A DNA stretch of 18,359 nucleotides, taken from Chloroflexota bacterium. GTDB lineage: Bacteria > Chloroflexota > Anaerolineae > Caldilineales > Caldilineaceae. The first letter of the stretch is position 1, and every line of letters begins with the position of its first letter. The stretch covers positions 21,527 through 39,885 of the forward strand of contig DMDA01000001.1 in NCBI GenBank assembly GCA_003451595.1, read 5' to 3'. Positions 1 to 7,714 of this stretch are shown piece after piece. The position numbers were made by a program, and so were the translations under genes. The notes beneath the pieces are model-generated. The model saw nothing but the letters and a program-made list of their open reading frames with translations. It made no database searches and was not told the origin of the DNA.

Positions 1-153
1 ACCTCGCTGTGGAAAGTTGGCGAAACCCTCATCGATCGACACACGATCACGTTGCCGTCAGATGCCGCGCCCGTGCGCATGTTGGTCGGTATGTACGCCG
101 GGCCGGAGGCAAAGTTGCTGGCGACGCCGTTGGAGGTTACGATCACGCCATGA
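1..153 (+). CDS. 3' end of an unidentified gene (partial)
   Basis: Frame 1 is open from the first base to the TGA at 151-153 and gives a 50-residue C-terminus. Its pattern (a Trp-x-Val-Gly-Glu start, an alternating beta-type segment, then Leu-Val-Gly-Met-Tyr and a final Thr-Ile-Thr-Pro) resembles the C-terminal beta-sandwich end of large Chloroflexota membrane glycosyltransferases or other envelope proteins, but too little is present to name it. The TGA overlaps the ATG of the following ABC exporter (ATGA at 150-153), so the two genes are probably translationally coupled. The reading of this frame as coding is supported by that overlap and by the hydrophobic/polar alternation. The function is a guess. 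Confidence 0.7.
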   Translation, partial: TSLWKVGETLIDRHTITLPSDAAPVRMLVGMYAGPEAKLLATPLEVTITP

Positions 154-1934
154 CTAGCAGCGAATTTTCCGTCACCCAACCCTGGCGTTCCAACACGCGC
201 AGCGCGCCGCGCTGGGTCTTCACACACGTGCGACGCAACTGGGCAATCATTGCTGTGATCCTGGCGGGCGCCATCGGCAATGCCGGGCTGGCCGCAGCGA
301 TCCCTATCTTTACCGGCGCGGCGTTCGACGCCATCACCGGCGCGTCGCCCGATCTGCGGGCATTGGCGCTGGCGTGCGTCTTGCTGGTGGTAAGCCAGGC
401 TGTGCGCTCTGGCCTGCAACTGGGGCGTAACTTTGGCAGTGAAGTGCTCGGCCAACGACTGGAGCGCGATGCGCGTCGCGAACTCTATGGCGAGCTGCTT
501 GGCAAAAGCATGGGGTTTCATGATCTGCACGCCACCGGCGACGTGATGGCGCGCGCGACCAACGACGTGCGCGAGCTGGCGTTGATGATGGCGCCGGGAC
601 TGAACCTAGTGATCGGTTCGGCGATCTTCCTGGTGATGCCGATCCTGGTGGCGCCGCGCTACCACCCGACGCTAGTCATTGTGCCGGTGCTCTTTGCGCT
701 CGGCTATCTGTTGGCGATGTGGCATTATCTACGCACCTTGCAACCGGTGACAGCTACAGTGCGCCGCGTCTTTGGCGAGATGAACGCACGCCTGACGGAA
801 GCGGTCGAAGGCATCGAGACGGTCAAGGGCGCGGCACAGGAGGAACGCGAGGTCGCCCTTTTTGAGCGCAACGCCACGCGTGTACGAGATGCCATCGTGG
901 CGCAGGCGCACGTCGAAGCGCGCTTCCTGCCGTTGTTGCTGCTGGCGTTGGCGACGGGCGTCGCCTTCGGCCAGGCGCTCTATCTGTACAACGCTGGCGT
1001 GATCACCATCGGCGCTGTCGCAGCCTACGTCGGGTTGATTTCGCTCTTCGATTTTCCCGTCTTTACGTCACTCTTTGCCTACTCGCAGGTGGCATCCGGG
1101 TTGTCGAGTGCGCGACGTATTTTGGAATTGATTCGCGCGCAAGCAGTTGTCGATCAGAACCGCGCCGGTCACGCTGCGTCAATGCAAGGCGCAGTACACT
1201 TCGATCACGTGAGCTTTCAATACGCACCCGGCGGCGAGAAAACAGCGGCAACGCAACGTGCACTGGAAGATGTTTCCTTCACGCTGGCGCCGGGGCAGAC
1301 GCTGGCCTTGGTCGGGCAGACAGGAGCAGGCAAAAGCACGGTCGCCAAACTCATCAACCGCATTTATGACGTCGATCAAGGCGCCATCACCATCGATGGC
1401 GTCGATGTGCGCGACTGGAATCTGGAGGTGCTGCGTCAACAGATTTCGATCATCGAACAGGACATCTTTCTCTTCAGCCGTTCCATTGCGGAGAACATCG
1501 CCTTTGGCAAGCCCGACGCCACCCAGGCCGAGATCGAAGCGGCGGCGCGCGCCGCGCAGGCGCACGATTTCATCATGAGTTTCCCCGATGGGTATGCTAC
1601 GGTCGTCGGCGAACGCGGCATGATGCTCTCCGGCGGGCAGCGCCAACGCATCGCCCTGGCGCGCGCTTTTCTTACCAACCCTGCGATCCTGATCCTGGAC
1701 GACTCGACCAGCGCGATCGACAGCGCTACCGAGGATCAGATTCAACAGGCCATCGAGCGCGCCAGCGAGGGGCGCACGACGATCCTCATCACCCACCGCC
1801 TGTCACAGATTCGCTGGGCGGACAAAATCGTCGTGTTGCGGCAAGGACGCGTGGCAGCACAGGGGGCGCACGCTGACCTCATCCGCCAATCGCAGGCTTA
1901 TCGTGACATCTTCGCACAAGTGGAAGCAGGGTAG
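150..1934 (+). CDS. ABC transporter, type I exporter half (fused membrane and ATPase domains)
   Basis: A 594-residue half-transporter with an N-terminal six-helix ABC exporter membrane domain (about residues 25-325) followed by an ATPase domain. Visible motifs are Walker A GQTGAGKST near 389-397, signature LSGGQ at 493-497, Walker B ILILDD ending at Asp518, and the switch His549 in THRL. The residue after the Walker B Asp is Asp (D518) rather than the usual catalytic Glu, as in the degenerate subunit of heterodimeric exporters such as TM287/288. The ATG at 150 is chosen because it overlaps the stop of the preceding gene and has GGAGG at 132-136. An upstream in-frame start at 9 would overlap that gene by about 145 bp and adds an Arg/His-rich, non-family stretch. 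The substrate cannot be read from sequence; lipid, peptide or drug export is typical of the family. It ends 9 bp from the convergent next gene. Confidence 0.93.
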   Translation: MTSSEFSVTQPWRSNTRSAPRWVFTHVRRNWAIIAVILAGAIGNAGLAAAIPIFTGAAFDAITGASPDLRALALACVLLVVSQAVRSGLQLGRNFGSEVLGQRLERDARRELYGELLGKSMGFHDLHATGDVMARATNDVRELALMMAPGLNLVIGSAIFLVMPILVAPRYHPTLVIVPVLFALGYLLAMWHYLRTLQPVTATVRRVFGEMNARLTEAVEGIETVKGAAQEEREVALFERNATRVRDAIVAQAHVEARFLPLLLLALATGVAFGQALYLYNAGVITIGAVAAYVGLISLFDFPVFTSLFAYSQVASGLSSARRILELIRAQAVVDQNRAGHAASMQGAVHFDHVSFQYAPGGEKTAATQRALEDVSFTLAPGQTLALVGQTGAGKSTVAKLINRIYDVDQGAITIDGVDVRDWNLEVLRQQISIIEQDIFLFSRSIAENIAFGKPDATQAEIEAAARAAQAHDFIMSFPDGYATVVGERGMMLSGGQRQRIALARAFLTNPAILILDDSTSAIDSATEDQIQQAIERASEGRTTILITHRLSQIRWADKIVVLRQGRVAAQGAHADLIRQSQAYRDIFAQVEAG

Positions 1935-1943
1935 GGGCGAAGC

Positions 1944-2531
1944 TCACAACACCGGGCCGTTGTGGGGCCGATGCGCCAGGTCGATTTGCTGGCGCAGCTC
2001 AGCTTTGGCGGCCAGCAGATTCTCCCTAGCTTTAAAGAAGGCGGCTTCGCTGAATTCCAGCGTGCCGCTGTCGAGCATCTCCAGCAGGACATCCACAACG
2101 CGTAAAACTTTGGCCTCCAACAGCTCAGTCGTCGTGCCGTAGAGCGACTCTGGAATGAAAAAGGCGGCGACGATGGTGAACAGCCAACCGCCAAGCAGCA
2201 CCATGTACCATTGTCGATTCACGATGCCCGGCAACGCCAATGCCAGGATCACCCAGACCACGACCAGCAAAGTCACGATCTGCCAGCGCGCCACCGGACG
2301 CGCCATCGAGATGGCGGCGATGCGCGGCGCCAGCCGATCATACCGGCGTAGATGCGCCAGCCATGCGTTGAAGCGATAGCATTCCTTGAGATTGACGCGA
2401 TCTTGATCGAAGTTGGCAAGCTCGGCAGCATACGCGCGACACGCTGCTGCCAGGTCGTAGAACGCCTTGCGGTCAAAACGGAGTGGAGTGGGCGAGTGTG
2501 GGCGACGGAGCGTCCGGCGCAGTTGGTTCAC
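1944..2531 (-). CDS. Small membrane protein of unknown function, two predicted helices
   Basis: About 195 residues. The N-terminal third is soluble and basic/polar. Two hydrophobic segments follow near the middle, separated by a short NRQWYM loop, and then an amphipathic, probably coiled C-terminal half rich in Glu, Leu and Ala. I do not recognise a family. The start is taken as GTG at 2531-2529, which overlaps the TGA of the upstream prenyltransferase-like gene (GTGA), a classic coupled arrangement. The longer ATG start at 2579 would give a 52-bp overlap and an unconvincing leader. Tight coupling suggests it works with, or is made in fixed ratio to, the MenA-like protein. It converges with the ABC exporter gene. 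A 6-bp inverted repeat (1945-1950 and 1959-1964) sits at its 3' end. Confidence 0.7.
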   Translation of the reverse strand: MNQLRRTLRRPHSPTPLRFDRKAFYDLAAACRAYAAELANFDQDRVNLKECYRFNAWLAHLRRYDRLAPRIAAISMARPVARWQIVTLLVVVWVILALALPGIVNRQWYMVLLGGWLFTIVAAFFIPESLYGTTTELLEAKVLRVVDVLLEMLDSGTLEFSEAAFFKARENLLAAKAELRQQIDLAHRPHNGPVL

Positions 2532-3535
2532 CCCGGGCGACTGATGAACAATGCAGCGATGACCAGCACCGCCGTCCAAAATACGGCTTTGGTGGCAACA
2601 CTGCGCAGATTGCTGGCGACTTCTGGCGTCACCCGGTTGCGGTCAAGCTGAGCAAAAGCCCCCATCGCCAGCGGCAACGTAGCCAACCCGGCCAGGCACC
2701 ACAATGGCAGCGGCGTGAGCACCGTCACCACCAGGATGCAGGTGTAGGCCAACATCGTCACAAACGCGTGCAGGTCAATGGCGCGTGCATCGCCTAAGAT
2801 TACCGCCAGCGTGCGCTTGCCGATCAGCCAGTCGCGGCGTAGAGTGACGAGGTTCTGACTCATGATCACCAGCAACGCCAACAGTGCAATAGGTAGACCA
2901 CCCCAGACGGGTAGCCAGCTCAATTGCTGCGTCTGCGCATAGAAAGAACTCAACAGAGGCAACACGCCAAAGGCCAACAACACACCACCTTCACCCAAGC
3001 CATAGCCGCGATAGGCGAAACGTACAGGGGCGAGGAGCGCTCCCAGTTGTAGCAATAGCGCCAGCCCCCCAAAAAAGAGGAGCGGCCAGCCCGCCAGTAA
3101 TGCCAGCCAGAGGCCGCACAGCACGCTGGCAGTGTAGAGCAATGCGCCCAGATTGAGCAGCATGGCTGGCGGTAGGATGCCTCGCTGCTGAAGCGTAAAG
3201 GTGCTCTCCGGTGTGTCCGACGCAGGACGCGCATCCACGCGCAGGCTCTGCTCAAAATCCTGATAGGCGCTCAATACCTGGAAGGCGATGGCTGCCATCA
3301 GTACGCCGCCGACGCCAAAGAGAAAACGCACCCAGTCGAACGCGCCCACCCACCAGCCGCCAATGGACGCGCCCACCAGCGTGGGCAGGGTCAGCGCCAG
3401 GACCAGATCGGGACGCAGGGCGCGTAACACTGCCCCGAGCAGGCTCTCTCCCCACCCGCGTTCGCGCGTCTGTTGCCATCGTTGCCACAGCGATGGCGAT
3501 GATTCAGTTGCCTGCCCGTTAGTTGGATTCGTCAT
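2528..3535 (-). CDS. UbiA-superfamily, MenA-like polyprenyltransferase with degenerate Asp motifs
   Basis: 335 residues, about eight or nine hydrophobic helices after a polar N-terminal tail. MenA-like hallmarks are visible: FQVLSAYQDF (85-94) at the place of the first motif, YGLGEGGVLLAFG (178-190), and GKRTLAVILG (239-248) after the second motif. UbiA enzymes bind the diphosphate through Mg2+ held by two Asp-rich motifs, NDxxD and DxxxD. Here the first motif keeps only Asp93 (and Asp101), and in the second the first Asp position is Thr231 with only Asp235 retained. It may be a diverged 1,4-dihydroxy-2-naphthoate prenyltransferase paralogue with another acceptor, or an inactive homologue. 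The start ATG at 3535 has a weak GAGTGA upstream. Its stop overlaps the next gene. The 320-bp gap upstream holds a palindromic element. Confidence 0.8.
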   Translation of the reverse strand: MTNPTNGQATESSPSLWQRWQQTRERGWGESLLGAVLRALRPDLVLALTLPTLVGASIGGWWVGAFDWVRFLFGVGGVLMAAIAFQVLSAYQDFEQSLRVDARPASDTPESTFTLQQRGILPPAMLLNLGALLYTASVLCGLWLALLAGWPLLFFGGLALLLQLGALLAPVRFAYRGYGLGEGGVLLAFGVLPLLSSFYAQTQQLSWLPVWGGLPIALLALLVIMSQNLVTLRRDWLIGKRTLAVILGDARAIDLHAFVTMLAYTCILVVTVLTPLPLWCLAGLATLPLAMGAFAQLDRNRVTPEVASNLRSVATKAVFWTAVLVIAALFISRPG

Positions 3536-3580
3536 GGGTCACTCGCAGTCGATCTTGCCGCTTGTTCGTCTGGCGGCAGT

Positions 3581-3760
3581 ATGATGTGGCCCTCACAAAT
3601 TATGCACTATCGCTCCTACTGATTTCTAGCAGAGTTTTCAAGTTTTCAGTGTTGCGTGCTACGTATCGGAATCCCTCACGCAACACGTAATACGCAACAC
3701 TGCGCTCATAAAATATCAACTAGAAATCAGTAATAGCATCTTCAACCTATACCACATCAT
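3581..3760. repeat. Nested palindrome in AT-rich gap (possible MITE or REP-like element)
   Basis: Three inverted-repeat pairs are nested about one centre. Outer arms are ATGATGTGG at 3581-3589 and its complement at 3752-3760. Middle arms are TACTGATTTCTAG at 3617-3629 and its complement at 3720-3732 (13 of 13). Inner arms are 3647-3664 and 3685-3702 (16 of 18, core CAGTGTTGCGT). The 17-nt spacers between middle and inner arms are equal on both sides and the loop is 20 nt, holding a further ACGCAACACG. The stretch is clearly more AT-rich than the flanking genes. No transposase or clear target duplication is seen. It occupies most of the 3536-3822 gap between the glycosyltransferase and the MenA-like gene. 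No coding frame in the gap looks real. Confidence 0.75.
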
Positions 3761-3766
3761 CCTAAC

Positions 3767-3790
3767 ATCTTGACCTGTGCGGGTCAAGAT
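3767..3790 (-). terminator. Stem-loop 33 bp after the glycosyltransferase stop
   Basis: ATCTTGACC (3767-3775) and GGTCAAGAT (3782-3790) form a perfect 9-bp stem with a 6-nt loop. It lies just downstream of the minus-strand glycosyltransferase. On that strand no U-run follows; a short T-run (TTTT at 3793-3796) follows on the plus strand instead. It may stop transcription imperfectly, protect the mRNA 3' end, or belong to the adjacent palindromic element. Confidence 0.4.
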
Positions 3791-3822
3791 ACTTTTCAAA
3801 GTTTGTGCAGTCTGTCAGCCTG

Positions 3823-5502
3823 CTACCGCTGGACTTTCCAGATTTCATAAAGCGGCGTGCCATCGCGCTGCGTGAACACTTGCTCGCGCACGGCTGTCAG
3901 ATGTTGCGCCGCCACGCTGGCAAAGAACACCGCCGCGCGCCCCTGAAAGACCGTAGCGCCCGGGCTGTGCAGCACATAGACGTTGTCGGGATTGGCCAGA
4001 AATGGCGCCAGCCGTGCAGCAAAATCGGCATCGGGCGCCTCCGGGGATGCGTACCCAAAAATTTCGATGGGCGTCACGGCACCCTCGCTCAGGTAGCGCA
4101 CTGGCGCGTCCAAACCCCAGTCGAGCGCCAACGGCGCCCCCATCCCGTTGTACCGTAAATAGTAGGCCAGATGATAGCTGGCGTCGCTGTGGTCGCCCAA
4201 ACCGCCGCTTTGCGCCAACGCTCGATGATAGGCAGCCGTGTGCGTCAGATCGATAGTAAGCCAGGCGAGAAAGAAGGCGCTCACCAACAGATGAGAGACG
4301 CCTGTCGGCGGCCTGGTGCGCTGCCCGCGCGGCGCACGCCCTCCCTCGCCTGTGGATTCCTGGAAGACCGCCCCCATCGCCACACCGGTGACCGCCAGCG
4401 CCAGTGGCTGCAAGAGGGCGTAGTGTGTGACGAAGAGGTCGCTGACAGTGAACACGCTCGCCAGCACGGCGCCGCCAAGCAAAAACAGCGGTGGCGCTAC
4501 TGTCCCTGGCGCCCGCGCAGCCCCTATTACAACCACACTGACCGCCAGCCATGGCGCCAGTTGGTTGGCAAACACAGCGCCAAGATACCAGAATTGGTCG
4601 CCGCGCAACACCTGCACCAACTGTTCCAACCGCGTGGCCAGGTTGACGCCAATTGCCAGGTTGTCGACGCCATAGTAGCTCCGCCCCAGGTTGCCGCCGA
4701 TGCTGGCGATGGTGCCGCCGCTCTGCACGTTGAAGATCAGCAGCGGCAGCAACGGCGCCAGACAGGCGATCGCCGCGCCAACCAGTGTAGGCAGGGTAGG
4801 CCCGTTGACACGGCCGCGACGCCGCATCACCAACCATGCGCCTCCCGCCAGCAGCGCCAGCGGCGCCAGCACCCAGATCGCCAGCAGCTTGGCGTAGAGC
4901 GCCAGCCCGGCTGCCAGCGCCGCCACGATCAATGCGCGCGGCTGCCCTGTGCGTAGCCAGCGCACGGTCTGCCAGATGCACAGGAAGACAAAGAGTTGTG
5001 TGAGATTGGTGACAAAGATGCCCTGTCGGCTCCAAAAGACAAACGTGGGCGATGCCGCCAGCAATGACACCGCCAGCAGCCCAGAGAGTGAGATTGGCGT
5101 CGCGGTTGGTGCACCATGCTCAACCGGCCTGGCCGCTGTACGTCGCCAGGCAATCCATTCGGAGACGCTGCGTTCTACACAGAGCAGGACAAGCAGCCCA
5201 ACCAGAATAGGCAAGCTGCGCAGATTGGGCACGCCGATTCCGGTCACGGCCAGCGCAGGCAGCGCCAGATAGACGTTGAGCGCACCGATGTAATCCTGCA
5301 CCATGAGAGGAAAGGTGCGCTCGCCCAACGTAATGCCTACGCCGCGAAATGCCGAAATCGGCGCGCCGGTCAGAATCTCCATGGCGTTGACGCCGGCTTC
5401 CCGCGCTTCATCGTAGTGCAGGCCGGGCAGTCCGAGCTGATAACATGTCAATGCCAAGTAGAGCAACAGGGCGGCAACCAGCCAAAGGCGACGTAGTTTC
5501 AT
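3823..5502 (-). CDS. GT-C fold membrane glycosyltransferase, family 39/PMT-like
   Basis: 559 residues. It starts with a transmembrane helix, then a first external loop with the GT-C signature Asp-Glu pair (Asp31-Glu32 in LHYDEAREAG). About ten further hydrophobic helices follow, then a soluble C-terminal region from about 440 (ending near PLYEIWKVQR). This is the usual plan of dolichyl- or undecaprenyl-phosphate-sugar-dependent glycosyltransferases (PMT_2/ArnT-like), which transfer a sugar on the outer face of the membrane. Acceptor and donor are not readable. The ATG at 5502 is 31 bp after the stop of the FecR-like gene, so it is probably the third gene of a TPR-FecR-GT39 operon concerned with surface glycosylation. 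A stem-loop and a palindromic element follow. Confidence 0.85.
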   Translation of the reverse strand: MKLRRLWLVAALLLYLALTCYQLGLPGLHYDEAREAGVNAMEILTGAPISAFRGVGITLGERTFPLMVQDYIGALNVYLALPALAVTGIGVPNLRSLPILVGLLVLLCVERSVSEWIAWRRTAARPVEHGAPTATPISLSGLLAVSLLAASPTFVFWSRQGIFVTNLTQLFVFLCIWQTVRWLRTGQPRALIVAALAAGLALYAKLLAIWVLAPLALLAGGAWLVMRRRGRVNGPTLPTLVGAAIACLAPLLPLLIFNVQSGGTIASIGGNLGRSYYGVDNLAIGVNLATRLEQLVQVLRGDQFWYLGAVFANQLAPWLAVSVVVIGAARAPGTVAPPLFLLGGAVLASVFTVSDLFVTHYALLQPLALAVTGVAMGAVFQESTGEGGRAPRGQRTRPPTGVSHLLVSAFFLAWLTIDLTHTAAYHRALAQSGGLGDHSDASYHLAYYLRYNGMGAPLALDWGLDAPVRYLSEGAVTPIEIFGYASPEAPDADFAARLAPFLANPDNVYVLHSPGATVFQGRAAVFFASVAAQHLTAVREQVFTQRDGTPLYEIWKVQR

Positions 5503-5533
5503 GGTGACGGCGGTATGCCTGCAACTGGCTTGT

Positions 5534-6820
5534 TCATTCGGCGACGAGGAACACCTCGCTCACCATGCTCTGGTAATTCCAGCCGCTGGCGTAGATGCGC
5601 ACCGAGTCGATGTGCGCCGGACGCGTCTCCGCCAACACCTCCATCAGGTTGGGCGAGCGATAGGTGAACCAGTTAAAAGGCGGAATCTTCTCACCGTTAA
5701 CGATCGTCCAGTTTTCGTTTTCCGGGTCGCGATAGTAGAAGCCGTGTCCCCACGTCAGTTGTTTGCCATAGATATCGGTGTAGGTGATTTCAGCGCGCAG
5801 TGGATACTCTGAACTGAGATAGCCTGCGCCGGAGAGACTCTGGAAGAGCAGCTTTACGTCGAGCTGAAGCACCAATTTGTCGTAGACATTGACATCCTTA
5901 CCGATATGCTGGCGGATGCCCACTTCGGTGGGGACGTTGTCCTCACCCTGACGCACGAAATAGGCCACACGGCGCCCGTCGCGTTCCATGATACTGACCT
6001 TGCCTGGCGTCACACTTTGGGCGATAACGTAACTCTCCCAGGTGTCTTTCATCGACTCGGTGAAGTTGCCGTTGCGCAGTAGATTCTGCGCCGCCGCCAC
6101 AGGTTGGTCGGCCAGGGCGTCAGCTGTCAACCAGGCGCGTAACCCGGCTGCCACAACCAGCGGCGGCTGATCATCCTTGTGGAGGGTGGCTTCGCCGGCG
6201 CTCACCGTGATGTCAGTCTGCTCGGCGCCCACTGTGATCTGATAGCTGCCAGCGTCGAGATCGATTTCACCGTGCGGCGTGACGATGCGCACAGCCAGCG
6301 GCCGCTGATGCCCGCTGTTGGTGAAGACGCGCGTCTGGCCTTTGTCGAGCGTCAGTTGCGCTTGATAAGGCTCGCTGCTCACATCGAAGGTCGGGCTGCG
6401 CAGCCGATCAATACGCAGCCGCGTGCCAGAATAGATTTGTACGCTGCCCAGCGCTTCGTCGCTGTCGCCTTCTGTAATCAGCCGCACCGTCGCCTGGGTT
6501 GGGCTGTCGCCGGCCTCGACTACACTGCCTTCGGTCACCTCATCACGCAGATCGGTGATGGCGATCGGTTCTACGGCGCCGGGCGTATAGAGCAGCACCG
6601 TTCCCTGCGTCGGATTGAGCACCGCCGTTTGTTTGACGGTGGCCACCTCGATCACATAGCGGATCGAAAGCGGCACCGTGATCGCCAACGCGATGAAAAT
6701 GGCGAAGCTGGTCAGCAGCACAATCCATGCCAGCCGTTCTGGATTCTCGCGCACGCGATGTCGCGTTTGTCCGCGCCATACCGCGTCCGGCGTCGAGGCG
6801 CCTGTCAGTTCGGAACTCAT
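5534..6820 (-). CDS. FecR-like membrane-anchored protein with C-terminal carbohydrate-binding-like module
   Basis: 428 residues. A short cytoplasmic N-terminus (1-29) is followed by one transmembrane helix (about 30-54). An extracellular beta-rich region contains a FecR-type segment around 175-235 (IVTPHGEIDLDAGSYQI and the following strands). From about 246 a second module starts with NLLRNGNF, the typical beginning of a carbohydrate-binding-like jelly roll, and runs to the end with many Tyr/Trp. Classical FecR proteins regulate ECF sigma factors, but no sigma factor is nearby, so an adhesive or sensing role at the surface is more likely. The ATG at 6820 overlaps the stop of the TPR gene (ATGA), and GGGGAGGAGG just upstream is an excellent ribosome site. 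The glycosyltransferase follows after 31 bp. Confidence 0.75.
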   Translation of the reverse strand: MSSELTGASTPDAVWRGQTRHRVRENPERLAWIVLLTSFAIFIALAITVPLSIRYVIEVATVKQTAVLNPTQGTVLLYTPGAVEPIAITDLRDEVTEGSVVEAGDSPTQATVRLITEGDSDEALGSVQIYSGTRLRIDRLRSPTFDVSSEPYQAQLTLDKGQTRVFTNSGHQRPLAVRIVTPHGEIDLDAGSYQITVGAEQTDITVSAGEATLHKDDQPPLVVAAGLRAWLTADALADQPVAAAQNLLRNGNFTESMKDTWESYVIAQSVTPGKVSIMERDGRRVAYFVRQGEDNVPTEVGIRQHIGKDVNVYDKLVLQLDVKLLFQSLSGAGYLSSEYPLRAEITYTDIYGKQLTWGHGFYYRDPENENWTIVNGEKIPPFNWFTYRSPNLMEVLAETRPAHIDSVRIYASGWNYQSMVSEVFLVAE

Positions 6821-7356
6821 GCCGCCTCCTCCCCAGGCGCTGCGCTGTGTGGCGATGGCGGTGATGTGATTTGTGCGGTAAGTCGGTTGATCCAGAATTG
6901 CGCGTCTTTGTCCGCCGGGTTGAGCGCCAACTCACGTTCAAAGCAAACGATGGCCTCCGCCAGGTCGCCGCGTGACTTGTGAATCAGCCCCAAGTGATAG
7001 TTGACGTTGCGCGCTGCCGGATCAACCTCCAGCGCACGGGTATAGGCGTGGATTGCTCGCTGTTGTTGCTGGGGGCCGGCTAGTTCCAACCGCCCCAGAT
7101 ACGCCGCGCCCAGGTTCGACCAGAGCATGGCGTTGTCGGGATGCAGCTCCACCGCCTTGCTCAGCACGCGCACAGCCTTATTCCACTTTGCCAGCAGAAT
7201 GTACGCACCACCCAAGTTGATGGCGACGTCGGGATTTGACGGCGCCTGTTCGTACAGTGGCAACAGTTTGTCCACCGCCGCCGCCGGTTGATTCGTGCGC
7301 AACAACCAAGCGCCTTCCGCCAACGCCCGGTTGAATTCTTCCGATTGTCGCTCCAT
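6817..7356 (-). CDS. TPR-repeat protein
   Basis: 179 residues made almost entirely of tetratricopeptide repeats at about 9-42, 43-76, 77-116 and 117-150. Clear signatures are NLGGAYILLAKWNKAV, NLGAAYLG and YHLGLIHKSRGDLAEAI. The third repeat is stretched by a Gln run (QQQQ at 96-99). No signal peptide is seen, so it is probably cytoplasmic, and the C-terminal tail is Pro/Ser rich. TPR proteins are protein-protein scaffolds. The 4-bp overlap with the FecR-like gene points to a shared process, perhaps with the cytoplasmic tail of that protein as partner (inference). The start ATG at 7356 has only a weak TTAGG upstream. It is the first gene after a 358-bp non-coding gap, so a promoter should lie there, but no convincing -35/-10 pair was found. 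Confidence 0.85.
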   Translation of the reverse strand: MERQSEEFNRALAEGAWLLRTNQPAAAVDKLLPLYEQAPSNPDVAINLGGAYILLAKWNKAVRVLSKAVELHPDNAMLWSNLGAAYLGRLELAGPQQQQRAIHAYTRALEVDPAARNVNYHLGLIHKSRGDLAEAIVCFERELALNPADKDAQFWINRLTAQITSPPSPHSAAPGEEAA

Positions 7357-7714
7357 AACCTAACGTTTATCTACTCCCCTGCTTGCCTCCGGCTGGCCGC
7401 GCCCACAGCCTCATACACCGGCGCTCACCAGCCAATTCACCACCCTGCACAACGCACCAACAATGCGATCTGTTCCCGCTGGCATGGCGATGCGTCGTCT
7501 GAGCGACAACGCAGTCAAAAGTTGCACATTCCTTATCTTCCCGGAAGCGCAGAGCTTCCGGGAAGATGAGCAAAGTCCATCTGTGCTATCTATGAGATCA
7601 TCGCTGGCAAGCGGCTGAACACGCAGACTATCAGATCATTCTACTCATGCGCGGGCAAATCGGGCAATTTCATGCACAGACGCTATACGCTTGACTGCAG
7701 CCAAGCGCAGTCAC
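7357..7714. other. Non-coding gap between the AEC transporter and TPR genes
   Basis: This 358-bp stretch has no convincing reading frame. Apart from the 14-bp perfect hairpin at 7535-7567, no clear promoter, terminator with a T-run or RNA gene was recognised. It must contain the 3' end of the AEC transcript and probably the promoter of the TPR operon. Confidence 0.6.
7535..7567. repeat. Perfect 14-bp inverted repeat (REP-like hairpin)
   Basis: ATCTTCCCGGAAGC at 7535-7548 and its exact complement at 7554-7567 enclose a 5-nt loop (GCAGA). There is no T-run on either side, so it is not a standard intrinsic terminator. It lies about 147 bp after the AEC stop and about 180 bp before the TPR start. 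The core CTTCCCGGAAG is itself palindromic. It could be a dispersed REP-like element, a protein-binding site or an mRNA-stabilising hairpin. Confidence 0.8.

Noticed and set aside
9..149. Longer N-terminus for the ABC exporter starting at 9
   Set aside because: It would overlap almost all of the preceding open frame, is Arg/His rich and unlike the family, while ATG 150 overlaps the upstream stop exactly.
1945..1964. Bidirectional terminator between the convergent genes
   Set aside because: Only a 6-bp stem (CACAAC/GTTGTG) with no T-run, and it overlaps coding sequence; too weak to call.
2273..2530. Possible UGA read-through (selenocysteine) at the end of the MenA-like gene
   Set aside because: The frame after the TGA is Arg/Thr rich with no family similarity, and the TGA is neatly explained by the GTGA overlap with the next gene.
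3845..5035. 396-codon minus-strand frame, and a 261-codon plus-strand frame at 4171-4956
   Set aside because: Both are Arg/Gly/Gln/Ala-rich shadows of the glycosyltransferase gene.
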